A DNA stretch of 64,000 nt, taken from assembly GCA_020630575.1 (NCBI GenBank), contig JAHDBD010000003.1, positions 124,001-188,000 on the forward strand, read 5' to 3'. Made by a program: the position numbers and the translations under genes. The notes under the pieces were generated by a model. The model ran no database searches. It saw only the letters and a program-made list of their open reading frames with translations, and was not told the origin of the DNA. The DNA is from Bernardetia sp. (GTDB lineage Bacteria; Bacteroidota; Bacteroidia; Cytophagales; Bernardetiaceae). This document shows positions 37,784-46,988 of the stretch, piece by piece (position 1 is the stretch's first letter; every line of letters starts with the position of its first letter).

Positions 37784-37982
37784 AAAATGAGTAGTTGATA
37801 AAATGTAAAATCAATAGAAAATGAGAAAAATCAATTATAATTTTCTAAGCAGTTACAAAACAACTCAATTCCTTACAAAAGGATAACAAAATAAGAATAG
37901 ATTAAGAATTTTTAAAATTACATTAACTTATTTTTGCAGCAAATTATTATTTAACTAGTCAATACATTCATAAAAAAGTAAT

Positions 37983-38732
37983 TTACTTGCTAAGCAAAAT
38001 CTCTTCATATTCTTTTCGTGCTTCTTTATCTATTAGTGGTGTAGATATTTGTGTGGAGTCTTTCATACTTTTAGCCTCTCTAAGCTGTTTTAAATCTAAT
38101 TTATTGATATAAACAGGGTCTTTCAAATCAAAAACATGATTAGAGTCACTATCAGCAATATATCTAAAGTAAATTTGTCCTTTTTCTCTCTCTACTGTCC
38201 AGTCGATAGTTCTTGTATTTTTTGGTGTTACAGCTCTGAAATAACGTCCTCTATTATCTGATACATACATTACAACAGCATCTTTCCAATCATAGAAACC
38301 ATCTTGATTAGAATCTTCTTGAAGAGTTTTGTATAAAATGATAGTAGAAGACTCTTTATATGTTCCTACTTCTTCGAAAGAAAAAGCAATACGTTTAAAT
38401 TTTTGTGTAGTCAGAAGATGTGTTTCTTTTGTTTTTTCATCAAAGAAAATTAGATTGTGAGCATTCTGTGAAATATCTTCGGCTGTTTTTCCGTCATCTG
38501 TATAACGAGCTTCTGCAATATCTCGCTCATCAACAATTTGCATTGGAATAACTGTAAAATCTGTATTTTTTATAGAAACAGGCTGCCCATAAATTACTCT
38601 TCTTACATCTTTATCAGTTGAGTTGTCTGAAACAGGCTGACGAGAGTTACAACTACCAAATGACACTGAAAGAATAAATAGAAAGAAATAGCTAAATTTT
38701 GAAATAGGAATAAAAGAGTATTTTTTTTTCAT
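37983..38732 (-). CDS. Lipoprotein with EF-hand-like loops (hypothetical)
   Basis: 249 residues. Lipoprotein signal FFLFILSVSFGSC (lipobox Cys at about 28). Two acidic loops, DSNQDGFYDWKD and DSDSNHVFDLKD, follow the D-x-D/N-x-D-G spacing of EF-hand/dockerin calcium loops and may bind calcium. The region between and around them is beta-rich (IYFRYIADS). Family unknown to me. Same strand as, and 156 bp from, the sensor kinase 38889-40532. Confidence 0.6.
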   Translation of the reverse strand: MKKKYSFIPISKFSYFFLFILSVSFGSCNSRQPVSDNSTDKDVRRVIYGQPVSIKNTDFTVIPMQIVDERDIAEARYTDDGKTAEDISQNAHNLIFFDEKTKETHLLTTQKFKRIAFSFEEVGTYKESSTIILYKTLQEDSNQDGFYDWKDAVVMYVSDNRGRYFRAVTPKNTRTIDWTVEREKGQIYFRYIADSDSNHVFDLKDPVYINKLDLKQLREAKSMKDSTQISTPLIDKEARKEYEEILLSK

Positions 38733-38888
38733 CTGTAAAACAGGGAATTATTTTAAATAGAATAAGATATAAAGGGAATAAACACACAGTATATTTATTT
38801 GAACTATTTTTTTCAAACAAATATATTGCACAATTTAGCTAAAAATATAAATAAAGAAAACTATAGCTCATCAAAATTTATATTCCCC

Positions 38889-40532
38889 TTACTGTAATAT
38901 TAAATTATCTTTACTCTCTTTTCCTGAGTTTGGAATTTGTAATGTAAAAATAGAACCTGTCTTATAATTAGATTGTAATTGGAGAGTTCCTTCCAACTGG
39001 TCAACGGTTTGTTTGACCACATAAAGTCCTAAGCCTGCTCCCTGTGAGCGTTCATTTCCTCTATAAAACATTTCAAAAACTTTGTCTAATTGTTCTTCTT
39101 CAATTCCCTGACCATTATCCTCAATTATAATAGAAGCATGCGTTCTGGTAACTCGTACCGAAATTTTGACAAAAGATTTCTTTTCCCTTTGTGTTTTATA
39201 TTCTATTGAATTAGCAATCAGACATTCCAAAATTATATAAAGGCGTTCTGTATCAGAATAAAAATTTATCTCTTGAGTAATTTCTTTTTCAAACTCTACT
39301 CCTTCTGCTCCCTCTACAAATTTAGCTTCTTCTATAAGTTGTGAAATAAATCCATCAAAATGAATACGCTCTTTTTTTACTTTAAAATTCTTGTTGGCTA
39401 CATACGCTAAGATTTTATTGACATAATAATCTAATTTGTGCAGACTTTTTCCAATATTCGAAACATAAAAGGACAGATTAGTATTTTCTTCAAATTCTAT
39501 CTGAATAACATTTATCAATCCTAAAGCAGAAGCTATTGGAGAACGTACGTTATGAGAAACGCTATATACAAACTTATCTAATTCATAATTTCTTTTCTCT
39601 AACTCTGCATTTTTATCAAATAATAGTTTTTGTATTTTCTGACGTTCTTCTACTTCATTTCTCAATGTTTTTGTTTTTATTCTAACTTGCTTGCGTAGTG
39701 TAAAAACCCAACTTCCTACCATAAAAATTACTAATATAAGAATAGTAGCTATCCATTTGAGACGTTTTAGCAATAGTAAGTAGGCTTCTTTTTCATTATC
39801 AAACCATTTTACATAAAGCTCTGAATAAATTCCATTTTCTTTTATTCTGTTCATTCCTTCTTCAATGTCTTTAGCTAACTTTTTATTTCCTTTCTTAACA
39901 ACTAAAGATAGATTTTTTGAGAAAATAAATTCTTCGCTTACAGCCAAATTATCTAAACTGTGTTCTTCTATAAATTTATGAGCAGTATATTGATTAATTA
40001 GAGCATAATCACACATTCCAGAAGCAACCATTTTAAGAGCATGTAAATCAGTAACAGACTGAATTCTTTTTATACTTGGTTCTTGTGTTTTTATATATTC
40101 GTCTGCAATCGCTTTGGTAGTAACTACAATCGCTTGATTTTGTAGCTGAGAGACAGATTTTATAGGAGGACTTTTTTTGTTTCTGACAATAACATAAGAA
40201 ACAATATCGTGATGAGGTAAAAAATCTACAATTGTAGCCCTTTCATCAGAGTAAATCATATCTGCTACATTTGTTCTTCCTTTGGGTTGTTCTAATTCTT
40301 CTCTAATGTGTGTCCAATTTCCAAGATTAATTTCGACTTGATATCCCATTTCTTTTCCAATAGCATGTATCAAATCAACATGAAAACCATCATATTCGCC
40401 TTTTTTATTAATAAATTCATACGGTGGATAATCATAATCTGAACCAAAAATGATTTTTTTAGTAGAATCATTTTGTCCAAATAGTGAAATAGTATAAAAA
40501 ATAAAAAAGAGTAAAAATGCGTATCTCATCAA
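38889..40532 (-). CDS. Sensor histidine kinase with periplasmic solute-binding domain
   Basis: 547 residues. Signal peptide (about 4-20), then a complete SBP_bac_3 (glutamine-binding-protein type) domain (about 26-247: FGSDYDYPPYEFINKKGEYDGFHVDLIHAIGKEMGY, then DMIYSDERA), a membrane helix (259-279), a coiled coil, a HisKA box with His327 in SHNVRSPIASALG, and a HATPase domain with N box, DNGQGI, and the G2 stretch GAGLGLYVVKQ. The sensor probably binds an amino acid or similar small ligand in the periplasm. It lacks a receiver and no response-regulator gene adjoins. Confidence 0.88.
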   Translation of the reverse strand: MMRYAFLLFFIFYTISLFGQNDSTKKIIFGSDYDYPPYEFINKKGEYDGFHVDLIHAIGKEMGYQVEINLGNWTHIREELEQPKGRTNVADMIYSDERATIVDFLPHHDIVSYVIVRNKKSPPIKSVSQLQNQAIVVTTKAIADEYIKTQEPSIKRIQSVTDLHALKMVASGMCDYALINQYTAHKFIEEHSLDNLAVSEEFIFSKNLSLVVKKGNKKLAKDIEEGMNRIKENGIYSELYVKWFDNEKEAYLLLLKRLKWIATILILVIFMVGSWVFTLRKQVRIKTKTLRNEVEERQKIQKLLFDKNAELEKRNYELDKFVYSVSHNVRSPIASALGLINVIQIEFEENTNLSFYVSNIGKSLHKLDYYVNKILAYVANKNFKVKKERIHFDGFISQLIEEAKFVEGAEGVEFEKEITQEINFYSDTERLYIILECLIANSIEYKTQREKKSFVKISVRVTRTHASIIIEDNGQGIEEEQLDKVFEMFYRGNERSQGAGLGLYVVKQTVDQLEGTLQLQSNYKTGSIFTLQIPNSGKESKDNLILQ

Positions 40533-40655
40533 GAATTACAATAATTAAAGGAATAAGAATTATTTCTAACTTGTAATAAATCGTAATAAGATACGTATTT
40601 TTTTTAAAATTATGGACTTTATAAAACTGATTTTTAAGAGAGACAGTCTAAACGC

Positions 40656-41144
40656 TTAAAAAAGTTCTACTATTTTTATCATTTTTCCTCTAAACTCAAA
40701 ACTTTCACCTTTCTTTTTTCCACTCATTACTTCATAAATAGGAGCAGCAGTAGAAATGGCAAAATAACCACTTGGTTTATCATTAATTTTAAGCTCTGCC
40801 AAACTTATAGAAATATAAAATTTTTGATTGGCATCTGTAATAACGACAGCTCCCAAATCTACCGAAGTATTGATTTTTTGAGTAGAAATCCTAGACAAAA
40901 TCTCTAATTTATCTTTTGCTTCTACAAATTGTTTTGCATACATGTCTCTATCTTGTTGCAACTGAGTTCGAAACGATTCAAATTTTTCTTCCATACTTCC
41001 TTTTTCTTCGTTAGCACTTTCTTGAGCTTCGTTCATAGCATCTTTAGCATCATTTGCTATTTCGCTCTGTTTCTTGCGAGCAGCTTCCAAAAGCTGTTTT
41101 TTCAATAATATATTAGATTCGGTGTTTGTTGAAGGTGTAGCCAT
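40656..41144 (-). CDS. GreA-like secondary-channel or coiled-coil protein
   Basis: 162 residues. N-terminal 85 residues are charged coiled coil (LLKKQLLEAARKKQSEIAND..., MEEKFESFRTQLQQDRDMY). The C-terminus (about 95-160) follows the GreA/GreB fold: VDLGAVVITDANQKFYISISLAEL, then APIYEVMSGKKKGESFEFRGKMIKI, where GreA has the FKBP-like domain ending in GKKxGD. The acidic tip residues of GreA cannot be located surely, so transcript cleavage is not assured. This kind is sometimes mislabelled as an oxoacyl synthase in databases. Confidence 0.6.
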   Translation of the reverse strand: MATPSTNTESNILLKKQLLEAARKKQSEIANDAKDAMNEAQESANEEKGSMEEKFESFRTQLQQDRDMYAKQFVEAKDKLEILSRISTQKINTSVDLGAVVITDANQKFYISISLAELKINDKPSGYFAISTAAPIYEVMSGKKKGESFEFRGKMIKIVELF

Positions 41145-41328
41145 ATTTCTAAAAAATAATGCGATTTTAAATAAATAATATAGAAATTCAGAATATTAAA
41201 AACAGATTGAACAATAAGATAAATAAAGGATTAATAAAATGACTTTTGATAACGTAAATTTGTTCTAATAGTTTGATTTTACAGAAAAACTAAACAAAAA
41301 TTTTATAAAAAATAGTCATCTTTGTACT

Positions 41329-42006
41329 ATGAACAAAAAGACAAATGCAGTTTCTCAAATTCTGACTCTACTACAAAAAGAATTTCGCCTAGAATGGCGA
41401 CAACGAATAGCCTTAAATAGTATTTTGCTTTATTTAGCAGCCACTATTTTTGTGTGTTATTTGAGTTTTCCATTACAAAAACTTCCTCCGTTGGTTTGGA
41501 ATGCTCTTTTTTGGATAATCTTGATTTTTGCTAGTATTAATGCTATTGCAAAAAGTTTTGTACAAGAAAGTGAAGGGCGATATATGTATTTTTACACACT
41601 CTTTAAACCCGAAGTATTGATTATCGCCAAGATGATTTATAATACTTTTTTGATGCTTTTGATTTCTTTTCTAGGAATCACAGGTTATATCTTTGTGATG
41701 GGTTCGCCTATACAAGATTGGAACTTATTTTTACTTATTGTTTTGCTAGGTTCAATCGGTTTTTCTACTTCTCTTACACTTATTTCTAGCATTTCGGCAC
41801 AAACTCAAAATAGTAGTATGCTGATGGCAATTCTTAGTTTTCCTGTTATTTTACCTTTAGTATTACTTCTGATTGATGCTTCCAAAAATGCAATTGATGG
41901 ATTGGCGTGGAGTGTTAGTAAAGATGAAATTATGCTTTTGGTAGGAATGGATTTGGTTTTGGCTGCATTGGCTTATATTCTTTTTCCTTTTTTGTGGAGG
42001 AGTTAG
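41329..42006 (+). CDS. ccmB: Heme exporter subunit CcmB
   Basis: 225 residues, six membrane helices. The opening LLQKEFRLEWRQRIALNSILLY (about 13-34) and the central FVQESEGRYMYFYTLFKPE segment are CcmB hallmarks. CcmB is the membrane subunit of the CcmABC heme-handling ABC system for cytochrome c maturation. ccmA and ccmC are not adjacent, but the usual Bacteroidota arrangement also splits them. The start is only 11 bp after a CATCTTTG box at 41318, so the leader is very short. Confidence 0.88.
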   Translation: MNKKTNAVSQILTLLQKEFRLEWRQRIALNSILLYLAATIFVCYLSFPLQKLPPLVWNALFWIILIFASINAIAKSFVQESEGRYMYFYTLFKPEVLIIAKMIYNTFLMLLISFLGITGYIFVMGSPIQDWNLFLLIVLLGSIGFSTSLTLISSISAQTQNSSMLMAILSFPVILPLVLLLIDASKNAIDGLAWSVSKDEIMLLVGMDLVLAALAYILFPFLWRS

Positions 42007-42010
42007 GACT

Positions 42011-42045
42011 AAATTTAGAAGTTTGATTTTAGAAGGTAGAATAAA
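42011..42045. repeat. 35-bp dispersed repeat, copy B
   Basis: Same strand as copy A (24227-24261), 32 of 35 matches, just downstream of ccmB. Confidence 0.65.
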
Positions 42046-42120
42046 AAATCAATTTATCTCAATTTTCTAAAAATAATTCTTGCATTATCCAAAATAAGTG
42101 TTTATAATTGTGCATCAATA

Positions 42121-42166
42121 GTCAGTTAAACAAAATCAACTGACCATAAAAAAATATTCAACTTTG
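42121..42166 (+). promoter_or_regulatory. pheA promoter with palindromic operator candidate
   Basis: Perfect inverted repeat GTCAGTT (42121-42127) and AACTGAC (42138-42144) overlaps the expected -33 region. The -7 box CAACTTTG is at 42159-42166 (one mismatch to TAnnTTTG). Transcription would start near 42170, a few bases before the leader-peptide ATG. Confidence 0.5.
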
Positions 42167-42176
42167 TAAAAAACAG

Positions 42177-42263
42177 ATGACTCTTAACATTTTTTCTTTC
42201 AACTTTTATTATTTCTACTTTTTTAGCCCTCTAGTCAGGACAAAGAAGCAGACTAAAAGTTGA
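42177..42263 (+). CDS. pheA leader peptide (Phe/Tyr-rich)
   Basis: 28 residues, too short for normal gene calling. Residues 6-16 read FSFNFYYFYFF, so the peptide has six Phe and three Tyr, all within those eleven positions; the tail is charged and ends in QTKS. The ATG is at 42177 and the TGA at 42261. It starts about 7 nt from the predicted transcription start. Such a run before a terminator and pheA is the classical sign of ribosome-coupled attenuation sensing charged tRNA-Phe (and here perhaps tRNA-Tyr), as in the pheL-pheA system of enterobacteria. No similarity to the E. coli peptide is implied. Confidence 0.75.
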   Translation: MTLNIFSFNFYYFYFFSPLVRTKKQTKS

Positions 42264-42337
42264 TTGCCAAAATTTAAGCTACAACTCTAACCCTACAAAC
42301 TTCTAAACCCTGACTGTTTAAAGTCAGGGTTTTTTTT
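42232..42337 (+). promoter_or_regulatory. pheA attenuator (antiterminator and terminator)
   Basis: The terminator has arms 42305-42315 and 42322-42332 (11 bp, AACCCTGACT core) followed by T9. AGTCAGG at 42233-42239, inside the leader reading frame just after the Phe codons, is complementary to the terminator's left arm (CCTGACT, 42309-42315) and gives a competing antiterminator. TAGTC (42232-42236) can also pair with GACTA (42251-42255), which would free the terminator. These three pairings exclude each other, as attenuation requires. Confidence 0.7.
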
Positions 42338-42410
42338 ATGCTTTTTTTTAAAGAATTGATGAAAAAAACTCTACAACGTTATCTTTAATGATGACATAAA
42401 CTAAAACAAA

Positions 42411-42965
42411 ATGAAAAATATCGCTATTCAAGGAAAACTCTTCTCCTTCCATCATTTGGCAGCTCAAAAACAATTCGGAGAAAAAAATAAATGGGTGCAT
42501 TGTCAAAACTTTGATGAGCTGTTACATGCAGTGGCTACAAAAAGCGTAAACATGGGAATGATTGCCGTCGAAAACTCACTTGTTGGAAATGTATCTGATA
42601 ATTATGAAAGAATTGAGGCTATGAATCTCAAAGTGATAGGGGAAATTGATTTACCTATTCAGCTTCATTTGGCTGCAAAAAAAGGAACGCAACTTTCAGA
42701 TTTGCAGAAAGTCTATTCTCATCCTGTGGCACTTGCTGAATGTGGAATTTTTCTGTCTAAAAATAAAAAGATTATTGCAAATGATTTTAGTGATACGGCT
42801 GGCGCAATTCGTTGGATAGCAGAACAGCAAAAAATAAATAAAAATTTAGATTCGGCTGCCATTGGAGGTATTGAAGCTATTCGTTATTATGGACTTCAAG
42901 CCATTCAAAAAAATATTCATGACCATCATAACAATGTAACTAAATTCTTGGCGATAAGTCTTTAA
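42411..42965 (+). CDS. pheA: Prephenate dehydratase, catalytic domain only
   Basis: 184 residues. Motifs: IQGKLFSFHHLAA (6-18), AVENSLVGNV (52-61), SHPVALAEC (103-111), DTAGAIRWIAE (128-138), and NNVTKFLAI (174-182). T177-K178-F179 corresponds to the catalytic TRF motif, with Lys in place of Arg. It turns prephenate into phenylpyruvate. It ends right after the catalytic domain: the ACT domain that gives Phe feedback inhibition in most bacterial enzymes (usual length about 280) is missing. That makes transcriptional attenuation by the leader at 42177 the likelier control. Followed by chorismate mutase 64 bp downstream. Confidence 0.9.
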   Translation: MKNIAIQGKLFSFHHLAAQKQFGEKNKWVHCQNFDELLHAVATKSVNMGMIAVENSLVGNVSDNYERIEAMNLKVIGEIDLPIQLHLAAKKGTQLSDLQKVYSHPVALAECGIFLSKNKKIIANDFSDTAGAIRWIAEQQKINKNLDSAAIGGIEAIRYYGLQAIQKNIHDHHNNVTKFLAISL

Positions 42966-43029
42966 TCAGTTATCACGAAATTGCTTTTAAGTTCTAATTT
43001 CTAAAATCTTATTTCTAAATTTATTATCT

Positions 43030-43341
43030 ATGAATGCTACTCAAAAACTACCTATTACTAATACGAACACTTCTTCTGCAATTTGTTTGAATGAATGTCG
43101 TCAGCAAATTGACCAAATTGATACTGAACTAATCCAAATTATAGCTCAACGAATGGAAGTTGTCAAAAAAATAGGAGAACACAAACGACAAAATAAATTA
43201 CAAACTCTTCAACCTAGTCGATGGCAAGCTATCTTGGATTCTCGTCAGAAAATAGCCGAAGAATTAGATTTACCTTCTGATTTGGTTTTAGATATTTTCG
43301 AAGTCATTCATCAAATGGCAATTCAAACACAATCAAAATAA
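43030..43341 (+). CDS. Chorismate mutase (AroQ type)
   Basis: 103 residues, all-helical. The opening helix CRQQIDQIDTELIQIIAQRMEVVKKIGEHK has the Arg/Asp/Lys arrangement of AroQ-class chorismate mutases (Arg in the first helix, Lys in VKKIGEHK, then Arg in RWQAILDSR). It makes prephenate from chorismate, the substrate of the preceding pheA. In many relatives the mutase is fused to DAHP synthase or prephenate dehydratase; here it is separate. Same unit and same attenuator as pheA. Ends before a strong terminator. Confidence 0.88.
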   Translation: MNATQKLPITNTNTSSAICLNECRQQIDQIDTELIQIIAQRMEVVKKIGEHKRQNKLQTLQPSRWQAILDSRQKIAEELDLPSDLVLDIFEVIHQMAIQTQSK

Positions 43342-43365
43342 TAATGTGTATTTTTTATATAAAAA

Positions 43366-43406
43366 ATGTTCTATCAGAAGTTAATAAATAACTTTTGATA
43401 GAACAT
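43366..43406. terminator. Strong bidirectional terminator
   Basis: 18-bp arms 43366-43383 and 43389-43406, one mismatch that can form G-U in RNA, loop of 5 (ATAAA). It closes the pheA-chorismate mutase unit and, on the other strand, the DUF4197 gene. Confidence 0.85.
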
Positions 43407-43436
43407 CGCATAAAAACTTTACTTTTAATTTACTTA

Positions 43437-44180
43437 CTATTGTGCTTGTGGAGCTTGAGCAAATACTTTTTTCATAAGATCAGTCGAACGAGCCGAAATA
43501 TTACTACGAATATTACTTTCTTCTTCTGCTACTAATTTAAAAAGCCCTTCAATAGCTAATTCAGTTGCATAATCATCTAAATCTGGATTGACATTTTTTA
43601 CGAAGGGAATCTGATTATATCTACCTACCAAATCGCCATAATAACGAGTTGCATTTACTTTTGATAAATTTCTAGAAACAACAGGCTTAAACTTTGCTTT
43701 TAGCTGGTCTGTTGTTGTACGAATAAGATATTGTGTAGCTGCATCTTTATCGCCTTTCAAAATTCCATAAGCATCTTGAATAGACATAGACGTAATGGCA
43801 GATTTGAAAATTGGAGCTGCTTCTTTGGCTGCTTCTTCTGCTCCTCGGTTAAGAGTTTTGACAAAACGATCTACTTCTGATCCCAAACCTAAATCACGTA
43901 ACGTAGTAGCTACTTTTTCAGCATCTTTTGGAAAAGGAATTTTGATAAGAGCATTGTTGAAATAACCTCCATCTTTTGAAGCTAATCCAGTTCCTTTCAT
44001 AACTCCCTGTACAAGAGCATCTTTTAGAGCCTTTGCAATTTCTTCTTTTGTAAGAGGAACACCTCCAATACTTCCTAAAACACCAGCGATTTGTTGAGAA
44101 GTACAACTAGTAGAAAAACCTACTAAGCTAATAAGGATAAATAATGATAAAATACGAATAGCTCTGCTTGTTTTTTTCAT
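43437..44180 (-). CDS. DUF4197 lipoprotein
   Basis: 247 residues. Signal with lipobox GFSTSC (Cys at about 26). DUF4197 features: LTKEEIAKALKDALVQGVMKGTGLAS, the DGGYFNNALIKIPFPKDAEKV motif, and the later YYGDLVGRYNQIPF region. The protein is otherwise helical and probably sits on the periplasmic face of a membrane. Function unknown. Single gene, divergent from the kinase-TPR gene. Confidence 0.88.
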   Translation of the reverse strand: MKKTSRAIRILSLFILISLVGFSTSCTSQQIAGVLGSIGGVPLTKEEIAKALKDALVQGVMKGTGLASKDGGYFNNALIKIPFPKDAEKVATTLRDLGLGSEVDRFVKTLNRGAEEAAKEAAPIFKSAITSMSIQDAYGILKGDKDAATQYLIRTTTDQLKAKFKPVVSRNLSKVNATRYYGDLVGRYNQIPFVKNVNPDLDDYATELAIEGLFKLVAEEESNIRSNISARSTDLMKKVFAQAPQAQ

Positions 44181-44339
44181 AAAAATGAGTTTTTAAAAAT
44201 AATATAAAGTTTGTTATTAGGGTAAAGTTGGCATTTTTTGAGCCAAAAAACCTAAAAAAAGATTCAAAAAATAATAAAATTCTTAATTTTAAAAATGCTA
44301 TTCGTAAATTGACATCAAAAAAAACTACTACTAATTGAT

Positions 44340-46973
44340 ATGGACGCAAATCGTTGGCAACTTATTCAAGACATTTTTTCAGAAGCATTAGAGCTAGAAG
44401 AACAAGAAAGAGCATCTTATGTTTTGACTAAGACAGAAGGTGACCAAGAACTCAAAGAAGAAGTTGAGAAGCTTTTACACGGAGCTGAAAAAGCAAATAG
44501 TTTTTTTGGAAATTTAGAAGATAAAGTTTCTGATGCGTGGCAAAAAGCAGCCGAAACAACTCTTCTTTCAGAAGGTGAAAAAGTAGGCGTTTATCAGATC
44601 GAAAAAGAAATCGGACGTGGAGGGATGGCAGTCGTCTATTTAGCAAAGCGTATCGATGGCGAATTTGAACAAAAAGTAGCTATCAAAGTGATTAAGCGAG
44701 GAATGGATTCAGATGAAGTTTTAAGGCGTTTTATGGCTGAAAAACAAATTTTGGCATCACTTAATCATCCTAATATTTCTAAAATATTGAATAGTGGACT
44801 TGCGCCAAATGGTCTTCCTTATTTTGTGATGGAATATGTAGAAGGAATGGATTTAATAGAATATTGCAACCAAAGCAAGCTTTCTATAAAAGAGCGTTTA
44901 GAAATTTTTATTCAGATTTGTCGCACTTTACAACATGCTCATAGAAATCTAGTTATTCATAGAGATTTAAAACCTTCAAATATTTTATTAGAAAATACTC
45001 AAAATATAAATCAATCATTAAAATTATTAGATTTTGGAATTGCTAAAGTATTAGGAGAAGATAATGATTTGAGAACCAAAACAGCTATGCGCCTTCTGAC
45101 TCCTGAATATGCAAGTCCAGAACAAATACAAGGAGCAGTTATAAGTACATCAAGTGATATTTATCAATTAGGAATTTTGCTTTTTGAATTACTTAGTGGC
45201 AGAAGACCATTTATTTTTGATAAAAATGAATCTGTTTTGGAATGGGAAAAGAAACTTACCACTTCCCAAACACCAACACCTTCCAAAATCTATGAAGAGT
45301 TTTCAGAAAAAGAAGCTCAAAAAATAGCCAAAGAGCGAAAAACAGATAAAAAACAACTTAAGAAAGTTTTGAAATCTGAATTACAATCTATTGTCTTGAT
45401 GGCTCTTCGAACTGAACCCGAAAGGCGTTATCAATCAGCTGAACAGCTTGCTGAAGATATTGAACGTTATTTACAAAAACGCCCTATTATAGCAAAACCT
45501 AACTCTTGGGGGTACAAAACACGCAAAGCATTCGAACGAAATAAGTCAGCTTGGATAGGTTTCACTTTGCTATTTTTAGCTCTTATTGGTGGAATATTTG
45601 GAACAACTTATCAAGCCTATAAAACAAAACAAGAAAAACAGAGAGCTGAACAAACATTAGCTTTTATAACAGATTTATTTAAAAGTCCTGATCCAAGGCT
45701 TTCAGATTCAGAAGGAAAAGATATAAAAGTAAGTGAATTTTTGAAAGCAAGTGAAAAGAAAGTATTTAGAAATTTAGAAAATCAACCAGTACTTCAAACA
45801 GAACTTCTTACTATTCTATCTGATTTATATGATAATATGAATTTGGCAAAAGAAGGAACTGAGCTAGAAGAAAAACTATTACCAAAATTTATTAAAGAAT
45901 ATGGTAGAAACTCACCACAAACAGCTGAAAGTATTAGAAAAATAGCTGCGTGGTCTTTTGAAACAAATAAAAATGTGGATAAAACCGATTCTATATTTAG
46001 AGAGGCTTTTGATATTTTTGAAAAAACATATACAAAGGAACATAATAGATATGCTGTTTTACTCAATGAATATGGTTTGTTTTTACAAATATCACGTGCT
46101 GATTTGGAAAAAGCAGATTCCGTTTTACAACAAGCAGGAAAAATTTTAGTAAAAAATGATACACTTACAGCTGATTATGGAAATAATTTGTCGTTTCGTG
46201 GACTTATTGCCAATCAAATGGGAAGACTAGATGAGGCTCTTTCTTTATATGAACGAGAATTATTTATCAAACAAAAAGTAAATCAAGATTCAGTCGGACT
46301 AGCATTAGTAAAAGTAAATATAGCCTCTGTTTATTTCAAAAAACAAAATCTTATTCGTGCTGAAACTGTAAACAAAGAAGCTCTAAAAGTGATGGAGACA
46401 GAATTAGGAATGGAACACAAACATACACTGACTGCTCTCAATAATTTGGCTGCTGTTTACGCAGCACAGGGAAGACACGATTTGGGAAAACCAATTGCAC
46501 TTCGTGCTTATAATGGTTTTTTGAATAAATATGGAGAAAAAAATGATAAAACAGCAGCAGCAGCATTAAATATAGGTTTTTATTATATCAAATTAAAAGA
46601 ATTTGATTCAGCATTGGTGTTTGTCAATCAAGCAAATGAAACCTATAAACAGCTTTTTGGAGAAAATCATTACGTTACAGGTGTTTCTCTTTTATCAAGA
46701 GTGGAAATTTGGCTAGGAAAAAATGAAATTCAAAAAGCCATGAAAGATGCTCAAAATGCAGATGAACTACTTTCTTCTCCTCCTATTCCGACTATTCACT
46801 ATTATAGAGGAATGGTTAATTTCCGTATAGGAAGTTGTTATGTAGCTATGAAAGACAAAGTTAAAGGTAGAGAATATCTTCAAAAAGGTATAGATATTTT
46901 GATACAAAGTAATGGAGAAACACATTATGCAACTCAAGCAGCTATGAAACAACTTGAAGAAATTGAAAATTGA
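44340..46973 (+). CDS. Ser/Thr protein kinase with TPR domain
   Basis: 877 residues. Kinase domain about 85-375: glycine loop GRGGMAVVYL (92-101), Lys116 (VAIK), catalytic loop HRDLKPSN with Asp209, DFG with Asp231, and TPEYASPEQ as activation segment. An inserted charged stretch is at about 305-345. One membrane helix at 404-426. Then about 10 tetratricopeptide repeats (about 475-870; for example ALSLYERELFIKQKV, ALKVMETELGMEHKHTLTALNNLAAVY), on the far side of the membrane. The opening WQLIQDIFSEALELEEQER is the small N-terminal motif common to this kinase class. Targets unknown. Complete. Confidence 0.93.
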   Translation: MDANRWQLIQDIFSEALELEEQERASYVLTKTEGDQELKEEVEKLLHGAEKANSFFGNLEDKVSDAWQKAAETTLLSEGEKVGVYQIEKEIGRGGMAVVYLAKRIDGEFEQKVAIKVIKRGMDSDEVLRRFMAEKQILASLNHPNISKILNSGLAPNGLPYFVMEYVEGMDLIEYCNQSKLSIKERLEIFIQICRTLQHAHRNLVIHRDLKPSNILLENTQNINQSLKLLDFGIAKVLGEDNDLRTKTAMRLLTPEYASPEQIQGAVISTSSDIYQLGILLFELLSGRRPFIFDKNESVLEWEKKLTTSQTPTPSKIYEEFSEKEAQKIAKERKTDKKQLKKVLKSELQSIVLMALRTEPERRYQSAEQLAEDIERYLQKRPIIAKPNSWGYKTRKAFERNKSAWIGFTLLFLALIGGIFGTTYQAYKTKQEKQRAEQTLAFITDLFKSPDPRLSDSEGKDIKVSEFLKASEKKVFRNLENQPVLQTELLTILSDLYDNMNLAKEGTELEEKLLPKFIKEYGRNSPQTAESIRKIAAWSFETNKNVDKTDSIFREAFDIFEKTYTKEHNRYAVLLNEYGLFLQISRADLEKADSVLQQAGKILVKNDTLTADYGNNLSFRGLIANQMGRLDEALSLYERELFIKQKVNQDSVGLALVKVNIASVYFKKQNLIRAETVNKEALKVMETELGMEHKHTLTALNNLAAVYAAQGRHDLGKPIALRAYNGFLNKYGEKNDKTAAAALNIGFYYIKLKEFDSALVFVNQANETYKQLFGENHYVTGVSLLSRVEIWLGKNEIQKAMKDAQNADELLSSPPIPTIHYYRGMVNFRIGSCYVAMKDKVKGREYLQKGIDILIQSNGETHYATQAAMKQLEEIEN

Positions 46974-46988
46974 TAAAATATATAAATC

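Noticed and set aside
44452..44646. Antisense frame inside the Ser/Thr kinase gene
   Set aside because: Shadow of the real gene, with no family match; the same holds for the other antisense frames in acs, lptD, ybiT and the GNAT-nitrilase gene.
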